Source: Cytophagales bacterium UBA2561 (GTDB lineage: Bacteria > Bacteroidota > Bacteroidia > Cytophagales > Thermoflexibacteraceae). Taken from it: a stretch of DNA of 31,247 nucleotides. The notes beneath the pieces were generated by a model, which did not search any database, was not told the origin of the DNA, and worked only from the letters and a program-made list of their open reading frames with translations. Made by a program: the position numbers and the translations under genes. Where the stretch lies: positions 1 through 31,247 of the forward strand of contig DDLX01000039.1 of the NCBI GenBank assembly GCA_002340355.1. The letters run 5' to 3'. Below are positions 25,384 through 31,247 of the stretch, piece by piece; position 1 is the stretch's first letter; every line of letters begins with the position of its first letter.

Positions 25384-26231
25384 GCAGTAGTTTTTATTTG
25401 AAATTTAGATAATTTATCAAATTTGATGTGTTGGCTTTCGTTCTCTTGAGAATCATATAGTAGTTCTCCCATTATTGGTCGGTACAGAAGCTGTTTAAGC
25501 TTTGGAATAATCATTATCTGACCTGTCGTTTGCTTCTCAGATTCCTTTGTGATATACCGAATAGGATTGTATTGAGAATCCGCATTTTCACTTCGTGAGA
25601 AGGCATCAATAACATCATCACAAGATTTTGCTTTTATTAACCTTTGTTCTACTATAGCCTTTCTAATCTCTGAGCTTTTTCTACTAATTTGACAAATATT
25701 ATTTTGATAACCAGCATATCTCAAAAGCACACCATGATTACTTCTTACTACCTGATTTTCGGATTTGAGTACTTTTTTAATTAAGTAATCATATTTTGCT
25801 GTAGTTTTTCCATCTGAAGTTAATTCTAATGCTCCTTCAAGGCAAAAACAGTCCGATTCATTAAAAACTAAGATGTGTCCTGTAACTTGATTAGTCACAA
25901 GAAAATTTATTGCATCATCTGGCTTAGAGTAAGATAATGCTTGTCTAATTTTTTTGCCTACTGGAGAATAGTACATTTCTCCATTTTTCTCTTTTTTACG
26001 AGCAAGAGTAATTTCATTCTTATCTTCACTCATCACCAAAGAAGCCAACAGGATTCCCATTCCATGCTCATTAATTCCCTCTGAGTATTTTGTTGATGTA
26101 TCCCATATATACATTTTTTTTGGCTCATCTAAATTTGTTCTAATTTTTACAATTGCATGATAGTTTCTGTCACGGTTTTTAAATCCCACCCACCCAAGAT
26201 TATCAATATATTTTGCGCCAATTGTACACAT
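25371..26231 (-). CDS. Ntn-hydrolase family protein (C45/C59-like acylase or amidase)
   Basis: A protein of 286 residues starting M-C-T-I-G. Removal of the Met would expose Cys2, the N-terminal nucleophile used by choloylglycine-hydrolase and acyl-CoA:6-APA-acyltransferase-like enzymes. The family's other marks are visible: a WVGFKNRDRNYH strand with Arg in the expected place, INEHGMGILLASLVMS, then NHGVLLRYAGYQ and ISRKSSEIRKAIVEQRLIKA, followed by a DVIDAFSRSENADSQYNPIRYI segment and a closing TGQIMIIP strand. It probably hydrolyses a linear amide or acyl bond; the substrate is unknown. There is no signal peptide, so it should be cytoplasmic. It sits alone in an accessory region and its stop codon lies within a repeat and stem-loop. 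Confidence 0.78.
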   Translation of the reverse strand: MCTIGAKYIDNLGWVGFKNRDRNYHAIVKIRTNLDEPKKMYIWDTSTKYSEGINEHGMGILLASLVMSEDKNEITLARKKEKNGEMYYSPVGKKIRQALSYSKPDDAINFLVTNQVTGHILVFNESDCFCLEGALELTSDGKTTAKYDYLIKKVLKSENQVVRSNHGVLLRYAGYQNNICQISRKSSEIRKAIVEQRLIKAKSCDDVIDAFSRSENADSQYNPIRYITKESEKQTTGQIMIIPKLKQLLYRPIMGELLYDSQENESQHIKFDKLSKFQIKTTANKG

Positions 26232-26314
26232 TCTTTTTCGCTTTTATGTTTGTTTAATTACTGTTAACGTCCAAATATACGAATGTCGTTTATTTTACTA
26301 TTATAAACCTCGTT

Positions 26315-26371
26315 TATCCAATTTTTAAAAACTCTTCAAAAATGTTTTTTGTATTGAAAATCAAGTAGTTA
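26315..26371. repeat. Imperfect direct repeat flanking the AIPR gene, copy A
   Basis: About 57 bases beginning TATCCAATTTTT align with 28420-28478 on the same strand. The longest shared block is CTCTTCAAAAATGT (14 bases), with further matches before and after (CCAATTTTT, GTATTG). A stretch of its right end (GAAAATCAAGT) also appears at 25057-25067. Confidence 0.65.
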
Positions 26372-26517
26372 AAAGGTGTTTGCTACATCAGAAACAAGAG
26401 ACTTTTTTTGTTCTCAATTTTGGGGAATATTATGCTTTTCTTTCGATTAATTTTTTCAATTCTTCTTTGCTTGGTAAAACGGTTTGATATTTACTGGCAA
26501 AAATCTGTTCATGGTGA

Positions 26518-28191
26518 TTATTCTAATTTTGTTAGTAAATCTCCTCTTCTAAAAGTTGCCGCTAATCTTCTTGGGTCTATATCTGCAATTCCTTCTGGAA
26601 ACAATTCTAACAAAGCGGCATCTATTGTGTCAATAGCCTTTTCATATATTTTAGCTCTATTTTCTTCCCAATACTTCTTAACTTGTTCAAAGTTAATGTG
26701 GGTTAACTGGGATATTTTTATATTATATTCATGTATTAACAATTTTGAACAAATCATAGCAACAAAATAATTACTATATGGTATATGCTTATGTTTTATA
26801 ATTAATCCGTGTTTTTTTCGATTACTATCACAATATCTAAATACTAATACAGCCAATATTAATTGTGAACCATTTATATCTTTAAAAACTTCATCGTAGA
26901 ATTTTCCAAATAATTCTCTTTTTTTATATTTAGCAAGATGTGGCTTCGATTTCCATGTCGTAAAAATTGCTTCTGCTGCAACTGAGGAAGGAATTGTTTT
27001 AGATGCAGACAAAGAACTGCCTGTCCCTTTTTTTGTTATATATTCATAATTAAGCTGTTTTATAGCTACTGCTAAGTTTTTCTGTTTACTGTCGTTTGCT
27101 CGCAAATCTCTCAAATCAACAGGTGTCTGACTGTTAGTCGCAATTGTAATGTCGGTAGTCAGTGTAGTTGCCTTATCATCTTCAGATACTTCGTATAATC
27201 TTATTAAAACCGTTGTTTTTGAAAAATCAATATCAGGCTTTTCCTCAATAACATGAAGAATTGTTTTTGATGTTTGACCACCATTAATAATTTGTAAATT
27301 CTTAATATTTAATTGCCAGTTTTCGTTCATAAGTGCATTGTGAGAGAATTTACTACAAAGCATAGTTATTCCATTATTAAAGAAGTAAAAATTATTTCTT
27401 CTTTCTTGATTTAGTAATGTTTCCTGAATGCTTTGATTAACTCTATTTTTATTAACTCCTAAGAATTTTCTAATGTTTTTTTCAAGCAAGCTATCTCCGT
27501 ATCGTTGCATCAGTTTACCAATTTCAGAAACACTCGCTTTTCCCACAAGAACCCTTTTGAAATCAAAATTCTCAATTACAGCCTTACCCGACAATGATAT
27601 ACTGTCATTAATAGGTTTTGTCGATTGCAGTTGTTTCGCTATATCTTCATGATTGTAGTGAGAAAATGATACTTGGTTTTTAGGAAATTCTGCATTAGAT
27701 ATGTGTAAATCACCTTCATTTTGCCATTCTTCTCCATTGTTTAATAAAATACATTTTACTGTTGGAATATAGCCATCCATAATTAATGACCTAATTTCCT
27801 CGATTTTCGGTTTTATTAATTCATTTAACTCAATATTCTTTTGTGGATTAAATAAAATACCCACAGAATTAACTACTTTCAATACTGCATTATCAGGGAA
27901 ATTATATTTTTTTTCCAAGTTAAAATGATATTTACTTTGAAATAATACAACAGTAAATTCACAATCTGTTGTGTCTCCAATATAAAGACCATCAATTCCT
28001 GCATCACCTCCCCCCTCAGTTACAGAACTATACGCTTCTGAAATATCCATTTCAAGAGAAGAAGCTATGCCTAAAATTAAAAATGATTTGGATATTTGTT
28101 GTCTTTCATCTTTCATGTTCTCAAACCATTCTGGTTTGTCTGTAACTATTTTTCTTATACGTTGGTCTATAATATGTTTATTAATATCCAT
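26518..28191 (-). CDS. AIPR-family putative phage-defence protein with nuclease-like N-terminus
   Basis: A protein of 557 residues. The central part has the AIPR (PF10592, abortive infection phage resistance) pattern: GDSLLEKNIRKFLGVN..RVNQSIQETL, NNFYFFNNGITMLCSKF, LQIINGGQTSKTI, a VLIRLYEV strand and TDITIATNSQTPVDLRDLRANDSKQ. The first 90 residues carry an Mrr-like restriction nuclease core: GGGDAGIDGLYI with Asp63/Asp67, then VVLFQSKY with Gln85-x-Lys87, the Q-x-K variant of PD-(D/E)xK. I therefore infer a DNase-type effector; the phage-resistance role is known for the family, not shown here. No methylase or other restriction subunit is adjacent. It begins with ATG at 28191, is very AT-rich, has Lys and Asn in excess, and lies between two imperfect repeats, which suggests transfer as a unit. 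Confidence 0.88.
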   Translation of the reverse strand: MDINKHIIDQRIRKIVTDKPEWFENMKDERQQISKSFLILGIASSLEMDISEAYSSVTEGGGDAGIDGLYIGDTTDCEFTVVLFQSKYHFNLEKKYNFPDNAVLKVVNSVGILFNPQKNIELNELIKPKIEEIRSLIMDGYIPTVKCILLNNGEEWQNEGDLHISNAEFPKNQVSFSHYNHEDIAKQLQSTKPINDSISLSGKAVIENFDFKRVLVGKASVSEIGKLMQRYGDSLLEKNIRKFLGVNKNRVNQSIQETLLNQERRNNFYFFNNGITMLCSKFSHNALMNENWQLNIKNLQIINGGQTSKTILHVIEEKPDIDFSKTTVLIRLYEVSEDDKATTLTTDITIATNSQTPVDLRDLRANDSKQKNLAVAIKQLNYEYITKKGTGSSLSASKTIPSSVAAEAIFTTWKSKPHLAKYKKRELFGKFYDEVFKDINGSQLILAVLVFRYCDSNRKKHGLIIKHKHIPYSNYFVAMICSKLLIHEYNIKISQLTHINFEQVKKYWEENRAKIYEKAIDTIDAALLELFPEGIADIDPRRLAATFRRGDLLTKLE

Positions 28192-28256
28192 ACCTTTTAA
28201 TTTATTTAGTATTTATAAAACTCACTATATCACCCAAATAGGACTTCCGTTCTGCC

Positions 28257-28280
28257 GTTGGCTGTGTCTCCACAGCCGAC
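28257..28280 (-). repeat. Ten-base-pair hairpin in the AIPR leader
   Basis: GTTGGCTGTG (28257-28266) pairs with CACAGCCGAC (28271-28280) with one wobble and a four-base TCTC loop. It is G/C-rich compared with its surroundings and ends 66 bases before the AIPR ATG. It may act in the mRNA leader or as an operator; no T-run follows in the direction of the AIPR gene. Confidence 0.6.
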
Positions 28281-28419
28281 TGATCTCCAAGTAGATATAT
28301 ATTGCTCATGAGACACGAACAATGACAGTATAATTTGATTTTCAGCAAGTTATATTATTTGAAGCAAAAGTCCTACTAAATATACATATTGTAGATATTT
28401 TTCCATTATGAAGTGGGAA

Positions 28420-28478
28420 TATCCAATTTTTTAGAAGCTCTTCAAAAATGTCATTTTGGTATTGTAAACCACGTTTTA
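28420..28478. repeat. Imperfect direct repeat flanking the AIPR gene, copy B
   Basis: Same-strand partner of 26315-26371. The two copies are about 2.1 kb apart and enclose the AIPR gene. The end GTATTGTAAACCACGTTT also resembles 26296-26314 (ATTATAAACCTCGTTT), so the boundary itself may be composite. Confidence 0.65.
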
Positions 28479-28576
28479 ACGGAAATTTAAGGCAATTTTT
28501 GGAAAAACTCCGTAACTTATGTCAAAATTAAAGTTTTATTTTAACCCTTGTTTCATTTCCTGAAATACCTGAAAAT

Positions 28577-29002
28577 ATGAAAAAATTAATTTTAGTGATG
28601 TTGTTTTTTGTAGGCTTTACCATCCAAACCAATGCTCAATCCGAAGCCCAAGGACTACATCAAATTGATTCGGCACTGCATAAATGTTTGGAATTAAATA
28701 ACTCTTCTTTTGGTGCAATTGAGTGCGAATTAGAGCGTTACCGAAAATGGAGCGAAGAACTTGACCGAACTTATGATGAACTCATGAGCCAAGTTTCGGA
28801 TGAGGAGCGTAAGATGTTAATTGAACAACAAGTAACTTGGGCGAAATACCGTGATTTACAGTTTAAGATGAATGAAGAATTTTATGGAAAGAGAGGCAGT
28901 ATTTGGATGCCTGTCATTGCTTCTGCAAAAGGAAACCTAGTTAAGAATCGAGTTATTGAATTACAAGCTTACTTAAATTTGCTAAAAAGTGAGAAAAAAT
29001 AA
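28577..29002 (+). CDS. LprI-like (DUF1311) secreted protein
   Basis: A protein of 141 residues with a Sec signal of about 20 residues ending TNAQ. The mature part is helical and matches the LprI/DUF1311 pattern: CLELNNSSFGAIECELERYRKWSEELDRTYDELM and IEQQVTWAKYRDLQF. The two cysteines at 36 and 48 can form the disulfide common in the family. Members include lysozyme inhibitors of mycobacteria; for other members the function is not established. The gene follows the accessory region and marks return to ordinary sequence. Confidence 0.85.
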   Translation: MKKLILVMLFFVGFTIQTNAQSEAQGLHQIDSALHKCLELNNSSFGAIECELERYRKWSEELDRTYDELMSQVSDEERKMLIEQQVTWAKYRDLQFKMNEEFYGKRGSIWMPVIASAKGNLVKNRVIELQAYLNLLKSEKK

Positions 29003-29030
29003 AAATATACAATATCTATAATTTTTTTAC

Positions 29031-29063
29031 AATCCTCATGAATCCCTGTATTTTATGAGGATT
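29031..29063 (+). terminator. Possible stem-loop after the LprI-like gene
   Basis: AATCCTCAT (29031-29039) pairs perfectly with ATGAGGATT (29055-29063); the loop is 15 bases. It lies 28 bases after the stop and 24 bases before the next ATG. There is no T-run, so this could equally be a leader structure of the cyclase gene. Confidence 0.4.
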
Positions 29064-29086
29064 AATTATTTGATAATTAGATAAAT

Positions 29087-29866
29087 ATGAAAATTCAAAT
29101 TAAATTTCAAAATCAGTTTTATCAAGTCGATTTATCAAAGCCATTACCTATTGCGATTCCACTAATTCCCAACCAAACTAATGTTAATTGTTATTATGCT
29201 GATTCTCCAACATCGGAAATTATTCGGGCTGGTGATTTTGTAGGAAGTGTGGCAGAAGGTGGCTCAGTTAATTATAATAAACTTCAAATGACACCACATG
29301 GAAATGGCACGCATACGGAATGTTATGGGCATATTTCAGCCAATAAAATGACAATTCGAAAATCATTATCTACCTTTCATTTTTTAGCTTGTTTGATTTC
29401 GGTCGTACCTAAAGAAATGCCAAATAAAGATAAAATAGTTACGTGTTCTGAAGTTAAAGAAAAACTAGAACAGCATTTGATAAATAAGACTGAAAATCAA
29501 GAACTTTCTGCTGTTATTCTACGAACATTGCCTAATCCTGAGAGTAAAAAAATGCAACAATATTCGGGACAAAATCCTCCTTATCTTGCGCCCGAAATAG
29601 GAACATTTCTACATGAAAAAAACATTTCCCATTTATTAGTAGATTTGCCTTCTGTAGATAAAGAAAATGATGGAGGAGCTTTAAGAATGCACAAAAATTT
29701 CTGGAATTTTCCTGAAAATCCTCGAAAAAACACTACAATTACCGAATTAATTTATGTTCCAAATAATATTCCAGACGGTACTTATTTATTAAACTTACAG
29801 ATTCTGAATCTTCAATCTGATGCTTCACCAAGTTATCCTGTTTTATACTCACTTTATTCTTCTTAG
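29087..29866 (+). CDS. Cyclase-family metal hydrolase (kynurenine formamidase fold)
   Basis: A cytoplasmic protein of 259 residues. The metal site is visible as TPHGNGTHTECYGH: His71, His76 and His82, with Glu78 next to the pair, a variant of the family's HxGTHxDxPxH. Further conserved pieces are LSKPLPIAIPL near the start, APEIGTFLHEKNISHLLVDLPSVDKENDGGALRMHKNFW, and ITELIYVPNNIPDGTYLLNLQILNLQSDASPSYPVLY. The family hydrolyses amide or ester bonds with Mn or Zn; kynurenine formamidase is one member, but no kynurenine-pathway gene is close. The ligand spacing is one residue longer between the first two His than in the textbook motif, so it belongs to a subgroup whose substrate is not known to me. 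Confidence 0.87.
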   Translation: MKIQIKFQNQFYQVDLSKPLPIAIPLIPNQTNVNCYYADSPTSEIIRAGDFVGSVAEGGSVNYNKLQMTPHGNGTHTECYGHISANKMTIRKSLSTFHFLACLISVVPKEMPNKDKIVTCSEVKEKLEQHLINKTENQELSAVILRTLPNPESKKMQQYSGQNPPYLAPEIGTFLHEKNISHLLVDLPSVDKENDGGALRMHKNFWNFPENPRKNTTITELIYVPNNIPDGTYLLNLQILNLQSDASPSYPVLYSLYSS

Positions 29867-29944
29867 AATTATTGGATTATTGAAATGAAATTTTGAACAT
29901 TTACCGATATTAGTCATTTTATATACTATATGAGTCAAAAGTAG

Positions 29945-31129
29945 ATGAAATATTTAGGTTGGTTACTTTGGTTATTGCCTTGTGGACTTTGGGCGCAAGA
30001 AATTGCTGTAGATTCCTTACAAAAACTTGAAAATGAACGAATTGCAAATCAAAAACGTATCCAAGAAATTGATAAAATTCTAATAGAAACTCGTCAAAAA
30101 CATCGGGACAATGAAGCAGAACTTCGAGCTTTAACAACTCAAACCCAAAACGTTCAACAATTAACGGCTACAATTACGAAGGAAATTGAACTATTGGGAA
30201 ATAAAATTATTACAACCGAGACCGAAATTATGCGATTAGAAGCCACACTCAAAGAATATACTGACGAATATAAGGCAATGGTCTATATGGCTTCTAAAAC
30301 AAATAATAAGGTTGAGAAACTATCTTTTTTATTCTCTTCTGAATCCGTCCAACAATTAATGGCGCGAATGGAATATTTTGATCAATATGCCGAATCTCGT
30401 AAAAAACAAATTGAAGCTATCAAGAAAATTCGGGATGATCTGCGTGCTGAAAAAGCTGACCTTGAGGAGCAAAAACAAGCAAAGCAAGAACTCTTACGTC
30501 AAAAAAATACTGAAAGACAACGACTTAGTGATATGAGAAGTGAGCGTTCGGGCATGCTTAAAAAGTTACGTGATAAAGAACAACAATTAATGCTTAATTT
30601 GGAAAAACAGAAACAAATTGATAGTAAATTGGCAGAAGTGTTAACTTCAGCTGTAGAGGTCAGTATGAACACGCCTGTCATTCGAAGGAATTCCGAAACT
30701 CAAATTAATAAAGCTAGTTTTGCTCAAAATAAATCAATTTTATTATGGCCTGTCAAACAAGGCTTTGTGAGCCGAAAATTTGGGAAACAACCGCATCCTA
30801 TTGAACCAAAAATTACGGTTGATAATTTAGGAATTGACATTCGGACACCTACTAATGAAATAATTCAAACTATTTTTATGGGAACGGTAGTTATTGTGTA
30901 CAAAGTACCGGGAGACATAGGACAAACCATTATGATTCAGCATGATAGTAATTATTTTACAGTTTATAAGAATGTGAAAAATGTACTGGTCAAACAAGGA
31001 CAAAATGTTAAATTACGACAACACATTGGACAGGTTCAGGAAAATGCTGACGGCATTTCAGAACTTCAATTTCAAATTTGGCAGCAAAAAGCTCGGTTAA
31101 ATCCGATTGATTGGCTTTCAAGTTATTGA
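29945..31129 (+). CDS. EnvC-like murein hydrolase activator with degenerate LytM domain
   Basis: A protein of 394 residues with a Sec signal (about 18 residues, ending WAQ). Residues 20-235 are a long coiled coil (many E, K, Q, R heptads), interrupted by a FLFSSESVQQLMARMEYF hairpin (128-145) typical of EnvC. The C-terminal LytM/M23 domain (265-392) starts at LLWPVKQGFVSRKFG. Of the four zinc-site residues, only Asp298 remains (NLGIDI): the first His is Asn294 and the HxH motif reads SELQFQI. A protein like this should not cleave peptidoglycan but can activate amidases for cell separation, as EnvC does. It is probably in a monocistronic unit ending at the stem-loop at 31169. Confidence 0.88.
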   Translation: MKYLGWLLWLLPCGLWAQEIAVDSLQKLENERIANQKRIQEIDKILIETRQKHRDNEAELRALTTQTQNVQQLTATITKEIELLGNKIITTETEIMRLEATLKEYTDEYKAMVYMASKTNNKVEKLSFLFSSESVQQLMARMEYFDQYAESRKKQIEAIKKIRDDLRAEKADLEEQKQAKQELLRQKNTERQRLSDMRSERSGMLKKLRDKEQQLMLNLEKQKQIDSKLAEVLTSAVEVSMNTPVIRRNSETQINKASFAQNKSILLWPVKQGFVSRKFGKQPHPIEPKITVDNLGIDIRTPTNEIIQTIFMGTVVIVYKVPGDIGQTIMIQHDSNYFTVYKNVKNVLVKQGQNVKLRQHIGQVQENADGISELQFQIWQQKARLNPIDWLSSY

Positions 31130-31168
31130 TTTAAATTTTTTTAAATACAATAGTTCGTAAGTTTTGCC

Positions 31169-31203
31169 TAACTCTCAAAGATTTTTAAACTCTTTGAGAG
31201 TTA
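31169..31203 (+). terminator. Stem-loop after the EnvC-like gene
   Basis: TAACTCTCAAAGA (31169-31181) pairs perfectly with 31191-31203 across a nine-base loop, 40 bases after the stop codon. The T-run downstream is weak, so termination may rely partly on other factors. The preceding GTTCGTAAGTTTT is also found at 8345-8357. Confidence 0.6.
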
Positions 31204-31247
31204 ATATATTGATCTTCAATGAATCAGTGTTTATTTCCATAGCGTAG

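Larger units (their letters stand above)
28192..28576. other. Intergenic region upstream of the AIPR gene
   Basis: 385 bases without a gene. It holds a hairpin (28257-28280), a pair of inverted eight-base arms TAGGACTT (28239-28246) and AAGTCCTA (28368-28375) that enclose it, and the repeat copy at 28420-28478. The AIPR promoter on the minus strand and the LprI-like promoter on the plus strand must both lie here, but neither is clear enough to place. Confidence 0.5.

Noticed and set aside
26408..26770. Plus-strand ORF of 120 codons
   Set aside because: Mostly antisense to the 3' end of the well-supported AIPR gene, without recognisable domains or composition.

Overview
The window looks like a chromosomal segment of a Bacteroidota bacterium, most likely of the Cytophagales type. 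The supporting signs are AT-rich DNA, almost no Shine-Dalgarno sites, a Bacteroidota-type LptE lipoprotein, a BtuB-like TonB receptor, a lipoprotein with an acidic S-D-D-D surface-export signal, and several families typical of that phylum. The species cannot be fixed from the sequence alone. I see no rRNA, tRNA, CRISPR array, transposase or phage structural gene.

Layout. 1-2000 (minus strand): a repeat-bearing protein that runs off the left edge, LptE, and a small cytochrome c-like lipoprotein. 2.2-8.3 kb: a four-helix membrane protein with a Ca-binding-like tail, an orphan and short methylmalonyl-CoA mutase small subunit, a DUF4112 protein, a sensor-kinase-like protein whose phospho-accepting histidine is replaced by tyrosine, a 710-base gene-poor stretch, and a conserved lipoprotein of unknown role. 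8.5-11.7 kb: a membrane-bound SpoIIE-type phosphatase, a YceI protein and a SpoU/TrmH RNA methyltransferase. 11.75-13.3 kb: a small accessory pair, a SUFU-domain protein and a HARE-HTH protein with a PD-(D/E)xK-like nuclease core. 13.4-18.5 kb: the E2 subunit of a 2-oxoacid dehydrogenase, a PP2C-like phosphatase, a 75-residue protein coupled to a tandem V4R-like protein, a small unknown protein and a methyltransferase. 18.8-24.9 kb: an M1 metallopeptidase, a TonB-dependent receptor and a membrane-anchored subtilase ending in a duplicated KSCCQLK peptide. 24.9-28.6 kb: a second accessory region with an Ntn-hydrolase, an AIPR-family putative defence nuclease and several boundary repeats. 28.6 kb to the end: an LprI-like protein, a cyclase-family hydrolase and an EnvC-like factor with a degenerate LytM domain.

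Most genes stand alone or in pairs and are separated by clear stem-loop terminators. The most convincing accessory material is the 25-28.5 kb region, where genes sit between related imperfect repeats and a structured element that overlaps a gene's stop codon, and the HARE-nuclease/SUFU pair. Both may be anti-phage or inter-strain conflict genes; that role is inferred from family membership. Family assignments here are from motif recognition by eye; no database search was run.
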